Counted from the stretch's first letter, positions 16,042 through 24,467 are shown. The stretch: 31,431 nucleotides of DNA from Acidobacteriota bacterium (GCA_021779695.1 JAJYAE010000010.1:1-31431); one strand, 5' to 3'. Numbers and translations: made by a program. The notes: generated by a model not told the origin, from the letters alone.

Positions 16042-17276
16042 GCGTGCCTCGTATCTTTGCGGAGTTCCCTGCAGAGACCACCTAGCGCGCAAAGCATAGT
16101 CGCCTGTCCCCAATGGAGTGTAGGGGTCCTATTGACAAGCCAGCTTGAATACCGTCGATAGTAAAAGTAACCAGTGCTGTCTTGCATGTTATCGATCGTC
16201 CAGAGCGCTACCTTAATTGCCAGCGGTAAGGCTTCAGGATCTAGATTCGAAAAAAACAACAAGGTGTCGATGGCCTGAGACGAGCATTGAATATCGAGCG
16301 GAAGGGTCTTTTTGTCGTAGTATCGTGGGGTCCCATTTTTAAGAAAGAACGTTCTCTTCCAGTATTCATATCCACCATTCATCGTTTCATCAAAGCGATG
16401 ATCGCCGGTGCTCTCGACATAGTACTTGAAACTGTCAAGGACATACCCCGTATGAAAATTGTCCACCCAGTGCAGATTCTCCTTTTCACCGTAGTACCAG
16501 GAATTATTCGGCCTTTGATATTGCGCCGTATACTGCATCGCTTTCTGCGCCAAAGCAAGGTAGCGGTGATTGTTTGTATATGAGTATACCCGTGCAAGTA
16601 GACTAGCTCCAAGCGTATTGGCATTATGGACATTGCCAGCAAGGCCCGGCACATAGCTAATACAAACGCCCTCACCGTCTGGGTAGGTCTGAAGATCATA
16701 AAGAATATGTTCACATGCACTAACAGCTACCTGAAGATATGAAGCTTCGATAAAATGCTCGAAAGCGTCCAAGAATGCATGGCCAATTAGGGATGTCCAA
16801 ACTACTGTGGGAAGCCCTTTGGGGAAATATGCGTTGCGTGACTGATAATCAAAGTGATTCCCCCAGCACGCGCCGGTGTAGCCTGGCGATTGATTTTCCA
16901 TTAGCCATCCCAGAGCGAAGCGTGCTTTGTCCGCCCATTCCTCTTCGCCCGTAGCTTGGTGAAGTCGAATGAAGCCTCGAGCCAAAAAGCCCATGCCCTT
17001 GCTGGAATGGGCCCGTGGAATCCCAAGGATAGGACGCACATTTACCGGAAACCGCCGTACTGCCTGCTGGAGGACCTGACGCAAGAACTTCTTCTCAAAG
17101 GTGAAACGGCGCACAAAGCGAGCGCTCAGGCCGTCAAAGGTATCATAGCCACGGTATTCGGCCTCCTCCAGCCAGCAAGAGAGCCGCAGGATCGAATTAG
17201 TAATTTCTGACTCTTCAGTATCGTTAGCTTTCACTGTTCCGATCAAATTGCCAGCAGCTTCCATAGTACCACCCAT
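16038..17276 (-). CDS. Six-hairpin (alpha/alpha)6-barrel protein of an EPS locus
   Basis: A 412-residue soluble protein without a signal peptide. Repeated Trp/Tyr-rich helical hairpins (GFIRLHQATGEEEWADKARF, WTSLIGHAFLDAFEHF, NTLGASLLARVYSYTNN, LDSFKYYVESTGDHRF) resemble six-hairpin glycosidase or N-acylglucosamine 2-epimerase-type barrels. Such proteins sit beside glycosyltransferases in many EPS loci and are often annotated only as hypothetical. It could epimerise, hydrolyse or bind a uronic-acid-containing glycan, which would fit the adjacent algD, but I see no certain catalytic residues. The ATG has AAAGGA five bases upstream, it follows algD by 35 bp, and it overlaps the GT4 gene. Confidence 0.65.
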   Translation of the reverse strand: MGGTMEAAGNLIGTVKANDTEESEITNSILRLSCWLEEAEYRGYDTFDGLSARFVRRFTFEKKFLRQVLQQAVRRFPVNVRPILGIPRAHSSKGMGFLARGFIRLHQATGEEEWADKARFALGWLMENQSPGYTGACWGNHFDYQSRNAYFPKGLPTVVWTSLIGHAFLDAFEHFIEASYLQVAVSACEHILYDLQTYPDGEGVCISYVPGLAGNVHNANTLGASLLARVYSYTNNHRYLALAQKAMQYTAQYQRPNNSWYYGEKENLHWVDNFHTGYVLDSFKYYVESTGDHRFDETMNGGYEYWKRTFFLKNGTPRYYDKKTLPLDIQCSSQAIDTLLFFSNLDPEALPLAIKVALWTIDNMQDSTGYFYYRRYSSWLVNRTPTLHWGQATMLCALGGLCRELRKDTRHA

Positions 17277-17311
17277 TTGGTCCTTTCCATTTTGCCACGC
17301 GAGTTACGCAG

Positions 17312-18625
17312 TCACCAGGAGATGCCTTCGTACTTGCCATTTATGCTCCGCCCTTCCATGACTCTTACGAAGTCAACTAATCGTTGTTCTGCACGGAGTT
17401 GGGCCGGAACGTGTTTGAATTCTGGATCGTTGTTCCCAATCACGACGGTCTGAGCATGCTTCAGGACGGCCGCTATGTCAGCTACCATAAGCTTGGAAAT
17501 ATGTGGTATGTGATTGAGGATGAAGTCTCGGTTCGCCCCAACTAGGCTGGCTAGAGTTACATTCTTGTCGTAGATGCGCAAATCGTATCCTTTCCCGATC
17601 AAACGCTCTATTACTTCAATCACAGGACTCTCGCGCAAATCGTCGGTCTCTGCCTTGAAACTAAATCCCAGCACACCTACGCGCATGTGCCCACCATCCA
17701 TAATCAACTGCAGGCCGCGGTTGATTTGCATCTCATTGCTTGGCAGGATCGAGGTGAGAATCGGCAGTTCCAGATCGCGCATCTTGGACTGATAGGATAG
17801 GGCCCGCAGATCCTTAGGCAGGCACGATCCGCCGAACGCGAAGCCCGGCGTCAAATAAGTCGATGAAATATTAAGCTTGCGGTCCTGGCAGAATATTTTC
17901 ATCACCGCGTGCGAATCGATGCCCAATGACTTGCAGAGATTTCCAATTTCATTGGCAAACCCAATTTTCAAAGCATGCCAACTGTTATCGACATACTTGA
18001 TCATTTCTGCAGTCTCGAGATCTGTTCTGATCAACGGCGCGTCGATCTTCCTATAGAGATCTATAAGCAATTCCCCACTTGCCTCGTCGAATTCGCCGAT
18101 GACTGTCTTGGGCGGCATGCGGAAGTCTGCCACTGCCGATCCCTCTCTCAAAAATTCTGGATTATTGCTAACTCCGAAATCGGTACCCGCCTTCTTACCG
18201 GATAGTTCTTCTAAGATCGGAATGATAATTTGTCGCATTGTGCTCGGAAGTATCGTGCTACGGATCACGACTGTGTGGCGCGAAGACTTCCTCTTCAGCG
18301 CTTCCCCTATCTGCTCACAGACTCGACGAATGTAGCGCAAATCGAGATTGCCATTCGACTGACTTGGCGTGCCTACGCACACGAACGACAGGTCGGTCAT
18401 TTCGATTGCCTCCGCAACGTTATGGGTCGCGCGCAATCCACCTCGGTTCACTTCGGCGGCAACTATCTCTCCGATGTCTCTCTCAATGATCGGGGACTTC
18501 CCCTTGCTGATTAAATCCACCTTCGTCGCTATCGGGTCCACACCGATCACTTCGTGTCCTTCAGCGGCTATACACCCTGCCGACACTGTTCCCACATAGC
18601 CCAATCCGAAAATGCTAACTCTCAC
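17312..18625 (-). CDS. algD: GDP-mannose 6-dehydrogenase
   Basis: A 437-residue UDP-glucose/GDP-mannose dehydrogenase that oxidises GDP-mannose twice to GDP-mannuronate, using NAD. Seen: Rossmann GLGYVG (7-12), VGTPS (84-88), NNPEFLREG (154-162), EMIKYVDNSWHALKIGFANE (core Lys/Asn region about 207-226), and FAFGGSCLPKD with catalytic Cys268, the same number as in Pseudomonas AlgD. The C-terminal SFKAETDDLRESP also fits AlgD better than Ugd. A longer frame exists, but GTG at 18625 with AAAGGA six bases upstream gives the family start. Only about 60 bp separate it from a truncated IS3 element, so its native promoter seems to have been lost or replaced. It leads a three-gene unit with the six-hairpin protein and a GT4. 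Confidence 0.9.
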   Translation of the reverse strand: MRVSIFGLGYVGTVSAGCIAAEGHEVIGVDPIATKVDLISKGKSPIIERDIGEIVAAEVNRGGLRATHNVAEAIEMTDLSFVCVGTPSQSNGNLDLRYIRRVCEQIGEALKRKSSRHTVVIRSTILPSTMRQIIIPILEELSGKKAGTDFGVSNNPEFLREGSAVADFRMPPKTVIGEFDEASGELLIDLYRKIDAPLIRTDLETAEMIKYVDNSWHALKIGFANEIGNLCKSLGIDSHAVMKIFCQDRKLNISSTYLTPGFAFGGSCLPKDLRALSYQSKMRDLELPILTSILPSNEMQINRGLQLIMDGGHMRVGVLGFSFKAETDDLRESPVIEVIERLIGKGYDLRIYDKNVTLASLVGANRDFILNHIPHISKLMVADIAAVLKHAQTVVIGNNDPEFKHVPAQLRAEQRLVDFVRVMEGRSINGKYEGISW

Positions 18626-18683
18626 AGCTGGTCCTTTCTCATCTGCTTCGGTCGATCGACATTGCTCAGCAACCCGTGGTGCT

Positions 18684-19018
18684 ACGGCCCCGAGTTCGTT
18701 GCCAAGGAACTGCGCAAGTGGCTGGCACAAACTGGAGCCAAGACCCTGTACATCGAACCCGGTTCTCCTTGGGAGAACGGCTATTGCGAAAGCTTCAACT
18801 CCAAAATGCGCGACGAATTCCTGAACGGAGAAATTTTCTATTCACTGAAGGAAGTGCGGGTGCTGGCCGAACGCTGGCGTGTCTACTTCAACACCGAGCG
18901 GCCACACTCTTCGCTGGGCTACAGACCGCCAGCGCCATCAGCATGGCAGGCCGAAGCTTCCCAGCAGCATGGAAAAGTGGAAAGCAAAAAACGCTTCCCA
19001 CTTTCCCACACCGCCTAA
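18684..19018 (+). pseudogene. IS3-family transposase OrfB, C-terminal third
   Basis: The frame reads GPEFVAKELRKWLAQTGAK, then PWENGYCESFNSKMRDEFL with the last catalytic glutamate of the DDE integrase core, and ends with YFNTERPHSSLGYRPPAP. The first two catalytic aspartates and all upstream parts are missing, so it is not active. The frame stays open upstream only by chance. Confidence 0.88.
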
Positions 19019-19097
19019 TACTGCGACGGGCAGATATCTACCTCTCCCGCTGCGCTACACTAACAAATCTCCCTGGTACAAATTACCGGGCAGGCCA

Positions 19098-19133
19098 CAG
19101 TTTTGAATGGCTGAGTTTTCCGGGGGCAGGTCA
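19098..19133. repeat. IS3-family right terminal inverted repeat
   Basis: Identical over 36 bp to 91-126. It lies 80 bp after the orfB stop in the position of a right end, whereas the copy at 91-126 is a left end. The identity suggests two recent copies of one IS. Confidence 0.85.
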
Positions 19134-19376
19134 CTGCACTGTCCTGGTTTGGAAGCCACCAATTGGTGCGCAGAACAGGCGATTCGCCCCATGGTGGTCA
19201 CCCGCAAGGTGTGGGGTGCCAACCGCAGCCCGGCTGGAGCGCGCGCACAACGCGTTCTGCTCAGTGTTCTCCAAACCTGCCACCAACAGCTTTGTCCCGT
19301 TGTGCCGCTGTTCATCAGACTGCTCTGCTCGCCGCAGCCACATGCCCTCAACCTCGATTCGCCCCGTTCGCGCTAA
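19134..19376 (+). pseudogene. IS66-family transposase, C-terminal relic
   Basis: The reading EATNWCAEQAIRPMVVTRKV followed by WGANRSPAGARAQRVLLSVLQTCHQQ is the conserved C-terminal end of IS66 TnpC-type transposases (normally ATNW.AEQAIRP..V.RKV.GGNR). Everything upstream is cut off by the IS3 terminus. The start of the open frame is made of IS3 sequence and has no meaning. Confidence 0.8.
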
Positions 19377-19414
19377 ACAAATACTATGCAGGTAGCAGCG
19401 GAGTATCCCCGAGT

Positions 19415-20060
19415 TTAATCGTGTGGATGAGTGAGGCTGCCCGCGCCCGCATCCGGCCGAAATACGATCTTGCAAACATGGGTGTGCTTGTTCTCGTGTT
19501 TTTCCACGACAAAGAAGTGGCTTTCAATAATATCGACAATCTGTCGGCGCTTGCCGCTCACATCAAATAACCGAACCACAAAAACGCTTTCGGCGCTCAG
19601 ATGCGTCCCGTATCGCGATAACGTCGAGGCAATTCGCCCGAAAGGCATGTAGTAAATCGAGTCTCCGAAAAGAATGACGTTGTATTGGCGTTCCGGCACA
19701 TAAGTCAGAATATCGGACAAGCGATATTCTCTGCGATCTGCGACACCCGCTTCGCGTGCTCTTGCCATCGCCTTATCTATTGCTACGTCTGAGATATCAA
19801 CACCCGTAAGAAACAGTAAGAAGCTGGGTTCAATTCGATCCCTGTTGTCCCTGTGGCCTGCCCAAGTCAAGAATCGCACCTTGATTGGCATACATCTCGA
19901 CGTAGGAGCGAATGCTTTCATCCCCCGACGTATCCAGGCAGTTCCATTTGCCGGCAGCGAATTCGTCGTTCCATAGACGCCGTTTCGCTCGCACGGACCC
20001 GTATTTTTGTACCAGCATTCTGTAAACGTTTTTGGCTTTCAGTTTCAGATTCATCAGCAA
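19415..20060 (-). pseudogene. Frameshifted SAM-dependent methyltransferase
   Basis: Two minus-strand frames carry the parts of one class I methyltransferase of about 210 residues. The 5' part (20060 to about 19855) reads RRLWNDEFAAGKWNCLD and ends AILDLG, the start of the SAM-binding glycine loop. The 3' part (about 19835-19415) resumes at LTGVDISDVAIDKAMARARE and continues through FGDSIYYMPFG. Between them a third frame gives GTTGIELNPASY, so at least two frameshifts are present and the loop's CGSG is damaged. As read, the gene cannot make a full enzyme. It would have methylated a sugar of the EPS or a related small molecule. It neighbours the IS66/IS3 debris. Confidence 0.72.
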
Positions 20061-20466
20061 TTTCTCAGCGCGAACCCGCAGCTAGTTCCGACCGTTCATT
20101 TTTGTCTTAACGCGCGTCCCCAGATTCGACCCGACGACCAGCAAAACCAGAGAGCCGTCTCAGACGAACTCTCATTTTCGGCATGGCGTATACTACTATC
20201 GTGGCAGGAGTTCAAGTTTGTCAATCATGATTGAGAGCCACAATACCCCTAGAGTTGTGTTTGCGTTAAGATGCAACGTGCCGAATTTGAATTAGTTCCC
20301 CATCTCGGCACTTTAGTACCTCCAGTTGGTTACTTGGGGGGTGCATGAACCGTCCAATTTCGATAACCTGATTGTCAAGAGAAAATGACGTTATTTCTGA
20401 AGCATGTGACGGCAAGTGCTCTCACCGTCGTGCGACTCTGGACGCGATCATAGGAGAATCCAACTA
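20061..20466. other. Intergenic region upstream of the beta-helix gene
   Basis: About 400 bp between divergent genes. It is AT-richer than its surroundings and must hold the promoter of the secreted protein gene, but I see no -35/-10 or sigma-54 pair I would defend. A G-run (CTTGGGGGGTGCATG) lies near 20333-20347. No RNA gene or IS relic is apparent. Confidence 0.5.
20452..20457 (+). promoter_or_regulatory. Ribosome binding site of the beta-helix gene
   Basis: AGGAGA lies nine bases before the ATG at 20467. This start gives a clean signal peptide, whereas the longer open frame from 20416 would put a charged stretch before it. Confidence 0.7.
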
Positions 20467-22521
20467 ATGATACAGCGAACTGTCTTTTTATTGGCTTTCT
20501 TCTGCCTTAGCGCACATGCACAGAATTGGTCTACGTTTCTTGACAATTCGCGTGCGATTGACTGGTCGGGTGTGGGCTTCTCCATACCGAACTACACTGT
20601 TCCTTGCGTCACGCAGCCCTCCCTGCTGGCTGGATCTGCGAATGCCGCTGCCAACACTAAGGCTATCGATGCGGCTCTAGCCTCCTGCGACGCCACGCAT
20701 AATGTGGTCAACCTTCCAGCAGGAACCTATTACGTGGCCGGTATCGACTTCGGCACGCAGGGATTTGAAGTGCTTCGGGGCGCGGGCGCAAACCAGACTG
20801 ACCTTATTGCCACAGCAGCCGCTCCCAGCGGTTGTGCAGGTGAGGGCAGTCCGGTCTGCATCCGGGCGTCTAATTGGACTTACGGGGGCGCCTCAAACGT
20901 TCAGCCCCCGTCAGGGTCGAATCAATGCGCTTGGACTGCTGGATACGCACAGGGAACAACAACCATCACACTTTCAAGTTGTGGCGGAACTCCACCGCTC
21001 AACCAAACTATCATTCTCGATCAGGCCAACGACACGAGTGATACTGGCGGCGTGTATATGTGTGATGGTTCTACGTCGAACTGTGGCATCGAAGGAGTGT
21101 ACAACTCGGCAGGACGAGTGATTGGTGGAGTGGCTCATTCTGAACTGCAAGTTACCTATATCACCGGGGTAACTTCTCTTGGCGGTGGTTCCTATACAGT
21201 CACCATCTCGCCCGGTGTCTATTTTACCAATATCCGCTCCGGGCAGTCGCCCGGGGCATGGTGGCCCGGATTCATCCAAAACGACGGGCTTGAAAATCTC
21301 ATGTTGGATTCTTCTGCGATGACCGGGGCAAGCGGTCTGACTCTTTTCTCCGCATATCACTCGTGGGCAAAAGGAGTAACATTTTACAATTGCGCTCGAA
21401 GCTGCGTGCTCTTCTACCAGACGGCCAACAGTGTGGCGAGAGACAGCTATTTTTACGGTGCTCAGTCCCATGCGCAGACCAGCTACAACATTGAAAGCGA
21501 TCTCTCTTCCGCTATCCTGATAGAAAACAACATCATGCAGCAGCCAACAACGACATCTCTTTTCGCGTACTCCACATCAGGAAGTGTAGTGGACTACAAC
21601 TTCAGCGTAGACAACATTTTCTCGAATGGCACTTGGACATGGGAGATCAACGGCTCTCACTCTACTGGAAACAATCTTAATCTCTTTGAAGGGAACGATG
21701 CCTACCGGATTGATGCGGACAATGGCGCGGGGCCTGGAACGCAATCGACCAACTTCCGCAATCTATATTCTGGCTACGAAGTCGGAATGCCCAACGCAAG
21801 TACCCCAGTCACTCTTGCCGCGCTCGTACGCGACTGGAACTTCATTGGCAATGTTATGGGAACGCCTAGTATCCATACGAACTACCAAGGATATGCGTCG
21901 TCCACAACAACGTACGTGAATCCCACGTTAATTTACAACAGCATTTATGATTTAGGCTCAGGTGGAACGGGGGGTGTGTGTGCTCTCAGCCCACCACAGA
22001 GTACCCTTTGCGATCCATTGACTGTTTCAACACTGATGCGCTGGGGTAACTACGATGTGGTGAATGGGGCACCGCAGTGGAACTCGACCGAGGCATCGCC
22101 CGCTGCCAACACCTATGTCAATGCGAATTTCACTTCGTCCTATTTCTCCACTTTGGCGCATACGCTTCCTGCGTCTTTCGTTTACAGTACCGCCCCTTCG
22201 TGGTGGCCTTCGAGCAAACCGTGGCCCCCCATTGGACCCGATGTAACGACAGGCAACGTTGGCCTATGCAGTGGGGGAACTTATGCCGGATGGCAGGCGA
22301 CCTCTGCAAGTCAATGCACAGGCGGCACGCTAACCGCTGGATGGGCCTCTCATGCCGTCTCGATTCCTGCGATGGATTGCTACCTGAACACAATGGGCGG
22401 TCCACCGAACGGATCGGGAAGCGCGCTCAGTTTTAATGCGAGTGCGTGTTATGGAGGGGCAAGCGGGACCAGCGGACCGCCGCCCGAAAGCCCTAGCGGA
22501 CTCGTCGCGACTGTGAATTGA
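20467..22521 (+). CDS. Secreted right-handed parallel beta-helix protein
   Basis: A 684-residue exported protein. Residues 1-19 (MIQRTVFLLAFFCLSAHAQ) are a typical signal peptide with an AHA-Q cleavage site. The opening of the mature protein (NAAANTKAIDAALASC, VNLPAGTYYVAGIDF, LRGAGANQTDLI) is the usual first turn of pectate-lyase-3/GH28-like beta-helices. Later regular Ser/Thr/Asn-rich strands (LENLMLDSSAMTG, WAKGVTFYNCARSCVLFYQT, SSAILIENNIMQQ) fit further coils. Paired cysteines suggest disulfides outside the cytoplasm. The C-terminus SPSGLVATVN looks like the first strand of a fibronectin-III-like or sorting-type tail that stops short. It lies in an EPS locus and may be a polysaccharide lyase, hydrolase or binding protein; no catalytic set is evident. 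Confidence 0.78.
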   Translation: MIQRTVFLLAFFCLSAHAQNWSTFLDNSRAIDWSGVGFSIPNYTVPCVTQPSLLAGSANAAANTKAIDAALASCDATHNVVNLPAGTYYVAGIDFGTQGFEVLRGAGANQTDLIATAAAPSGCAGEGSPVCIRASNWTYGGASNVQPPSGSNQCAWTAGYAQGTTTITLSSCGGTPPLNQTIILDQANDTSDTGGVYMCDGSTSNCGIEGVYNSAGRVIGGVAHSELQVTYITGVTSLGGGSYTVTISPGVYFTNIRSGQSPGAWWPGFIQNDGLENLMLDSSAMTGASGLTLFSAYHSWAKGVTFYNCARSCVLFYQTANSVARDSYFYGAQSHAQTSYNIESDLSSAILIENNIMQQPTTTSLFAYSTSGSVVDYNFSVDNIFSNGTWTWEINGSHSTGNNLNLFEGNDAYRIDADNGAGPGTQSTNFRNLYSGYEVGMPNASTPVTLAALVRDWNFIGNVMGTPSIHTNYQGYASSTTTYVNPTLIYNSIYDLGSGGTGGVCALSPPQSTLCDPLTVSTLMRWGNYDVVNGAPQWNSTEASPAANTYVNANFTSSYFSTLAHTLPASFVYSTAPSWWPSSKPWPPIGPDVTTGNVGLCSGGTYAGWQATSASQCTGGTLTAGWASHAVSIPAMDCYLNTMGGPPNGSGSALSFNASACYGGASGTSGPPPESPSGLVATVN

Positions 22522-22525
22522 CGAA

Positions 22526-22568
22526 GCCTGCACGACCCTCATCCCTTTGGGGCGTGCGAGCCTTTTCT
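22526..22568 (+). terminator. Possible intrinsic terminator after the beta-helix gene
   Basis: Five bases after the stop codon, GCACGACCC can pair with GGGCGTGC (one bulge) around a short loop, followed by CCTTTTCTCT. The T-run is short and interrupted, so efficiency is uncertain. Confidence 0.5.
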
Positions 22569-22676
22569 CTCCAGCCACGCCATTCGACAAGCTACTAGTA
22601 CTACTGTGTTATAAAGGTGATTCCCTCCAAGGATGATAGTTGTGCTGGCGGGGCAGGATGGCTGTAGGTTGTGATC

Positions 22677-22841
22677 ATGAGCGCAACCAGCAGAGTCTCA
22701 AGTGCCCGACAGCAGCGTCTCACGAAGTATCTGGACTTTCTGGCCGCAGCCGCAGGACATGCGGATCGTGCCGTTCCCCTCCAGTGCGAGTTATCGAGGA
22801 ATCCCCATCTCTCTCTGGGAGAGGATACCTATGTCCAGTGA
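22677..22841 (+). pseudogene. IS701-type transposase, N-terminal remnant
   Basis: The frame from the ATG at 22677 reads RLTKYLDFLAAAAGHADRAVPLQ, the typical N-terminal region of IS701-family transposases (YLDRLA.AAGHADR..PL). After about residue 36 the similarity stops and the frame closes at 22841. The rest of the 22522-22939 gap shows no gene. A CTCTCTCTGGGAGAG palindrome near 22810-22824 is the only other structure. Confidence 0.6.
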
Positions 22842-22939
22842 AATCAACCGCTCAATTCGCACAAATGCTGTTTTGGACAAGAGTGGGTTTTCCTCAGAAC
22901 AGGATTGCTGCAGGGCATGAAAGCTGCGAGTCTGGAAGT

Positions 22940-23128
22940 ATGGCGAAGAGCTACCGGCCGTACTTTCCCGAGCAGGATTTTCTATTGCCGCCCAGCCTGC
23001 CGGAGTGGCTTCCTGAGGATCACTTGGCGTACTTCGTCAGCGATTTGATCGACCAGTTGGACCTGAGCGCGATTGAAAGCTACTACGAGCGCGAGGAGCG
23101 GGGCTACCCACCGTACCATCGCGCATGA
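22940..23128 (+). CDS. IS1182-type transposase, N-terminal frame
   Basis: Sixty-two residues, MAKSYRPYFPEQDFLLPP..., the usual N-terminal (DUF772-type) start of IS1182 transposases, up to RGYPPYHRA. In relatives the sequence continues without a break as YHP..MM.K.LLYGYC. Here the stop TGA at 23126-23128 intervenes, overlapping the ATGATG that opens the second frame. One missing base, or translational coupling, would explain it. Confidence 0.8.
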   Translation: MAKSYRPYFPEQDFLLPPSLPEWLPEDHLAYFVSDLIDQLDLSAIESYYEREERGYPPYHRA

Positions 23129-24273
23129 TGACCAAGGTGCTGATCTACGGCTACTGCGTGGGCGTGTTCTCATCGCGGCGGCTGGAGAAGCGGTTGATCG
23201 AAGACATCGGGTTCCGGGTGCTTGCAGCCGGCAACGAACCGGATTTTCGCACCATCGCTGAGTTCCGGCGTATTCACCTGAAGGTGCTGGAAGGCTTGTT
23301 CGAACAGGTGCTGCGCCTTGCGTTGAAGCTGGGCGCGATGCGGTTAGGGCGGGTCGCCGTCGACTGCAGCAAAGTAAAAGCCAACGCCAGCAAGCACAAG
23401 GCGATGAGTTACCGGCGCATGCGGGAAGAAGAGAAGCGCCTGAAAGAAGAGGCCCGGAGACTGCTGGCCGAAGCCGAGCAGGCCGACAAGGAAGAGGATC
23501 GTCGCTACGGTCGCGCTGGACGCGCCGAAGACTTACCGGCGGAGTTGGCACGGCGCGAAGAGCGGCTGAAGCGCATCGCTGCGGCCAGGCAGGAACTTGA
23601 GCAGCGCGCCCGCGCCGAGGACGAAGCGCGCAAGAAGAACGATGATAAGGACAAGCCCTCGGGGTCGGGGCGCGCATCGGGCAATGGTCGCGAGGGCAAG
23701 CCGAAGGCCGACGCGCAGCATAACTTCACCGATCCTGAGTCGCGGATCATGAAGGGGCCGGATGGGTTCGTACAGGCCTTCAACGCGCAGATCGCAGTCG
23801 AACCGGCGCTGGGGCTGATCGTGGCTCAGGCGCTGACACAGGAAGCCAACGACAAGAACCAGTTACTGCCGATGATCGATGCCGTCAAGAGGCAGTCGGG
23901 GCAGAAAGCGCGCGAGGTGCTGGCCGACAGCTACTGCTCGGAGCAAAATCTGCGTGAAGCATCCATCAGCATCGATCTATATGTTGCAACCGGCAAGCAG
24001 AAGCACAATCAGTCAGCGCCTCCGGCTCCGCGGGGACCGGTTCCGAAATCGGCAACCGCGGTGGAGCGAATGCAACGGAAACTGAGAACAGAAGCCGGAC
24101 GCGCCATTTACGCCACGCGCAAGACGATCGTGGAACCGGTGTTCGGGCACATCAAACAAGGGCGCGGGTTCCGGCAGTTCCTGCTACGAGGCGTCGAGAA
24201 GGTCCGCGCTGAATGGGCATTGGTCTGCGCCACGCACAATGTTCTGAAGCTCTACCGCGCCTGTACAGGCTGA
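23125..24273 (+). CDS. IS1182-type transposase, catalytic frame
   Basis: A 382-residue frame with the whole catalytic part: RVAVDCSKVKANASKHKAMS (first Asp), a long charged coiled-coil insert (about residues 95-180, rich in Arg/Glu/Lys/Ala), EVLADSYCSEQNL (second Asp) and KTIVEPVFGHIKQGRGFRQF (final Glu). It begins MMTKVLIYGYCVG, which corresponds to an internal position of full-length relatives. Whether it is made as a separate protein by reinitiation at the ATGATGA overlap or the element is dead is open. Confidence 0.85.
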   Translation: MMTKVLIYGYCVGVFSSRRLEKRLIEDIGFRVLAAGNEPDFRTIAEFRRIHLKVLEGLFEQVLRLALKLGAMRLGRVAVDCSKVKANASKHKAMSYRRMREEEKRLKEEARRLLAEAEQADKEEDRRYGRAGRAEDLPAELARREERLKRIAAARQELEQRARAEDEARKKNDDKDKPSGSGRASGNGREGKPKADAQHNFTDPESRIMKGPDGFVQAFNAQIAVEPALGLIVAQALTQEANDKNQLLPMIDAVKRQSGQKAREVLADSYCSEQNLREASISIDLYVATGKQKHNQSAPPAPRGPVPKSATAVERMQRKLRTEAGRAIYATRKTIVEPVFGHIKQGRGFRQFLLRGVEKVRAEWALVCATHNVLKLYRACTG

Positions 24274-24467
24274 ACGGCGCCTTGTGGGCCATGCCGCCTG
24301 AAGGACAACGCAGCCACGCAACCTGATCCAAGACCACATCACCCGAGATCTTCAGCCTCACGTCCCAACAATCCTGCGACGGTACGCCGACGACGCTGGT
24401 CATCGCTTGTTGAATCCGTTACTCAGACGGGCTCCTAGCTCTTTACGAGTGTTATTTTCGGGACAGC

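Larger units (their letters stand above)
18684..19133 (+). mobile_element. IS3-family element, 3' fragment with intact right end
   Basis: Only the last 450 bp or so of an IS3-family element remain: the end of orfB and the 36-bp right terminus. The left break is near 18684, where transposase-like sequence begins abruptly at GPEF. The right end cuts into an IS66 transposase relic, so this IS inserted into an older one and was later truncated by a deletion on the algD side. Confidence 0.85.
22940..24273 (+). mobile_element. IS1182-type insertion sequence (transposase region)
   Basis: The two frames below together make one complete IS1182-type DDE transposase of about 445 residues. I could not identify matching terminal inverted repeats with confidence: a GAGCCCGTCTGAGTAAC-like sequence (read inward) sits near 24413-24437, but no partner was found on the left. 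It separates the flippase from the beta-helix gene. Confidence 0.75.

Noticed and set aside
18554..18684. Upstream extension of the IS3 OrfB frame
   Set aside because: It runs into the antisense of algD; transposase similarity begins only at GPEF near 18684.
22800..22830. CTCTCTCTGGGAGAG palindrome as a possible terminator or CRISPR-like repeat
   Set aside because: Single occurrence, no T-run and no spacing pattern; probably a dispersed short palindrome in IS debris.
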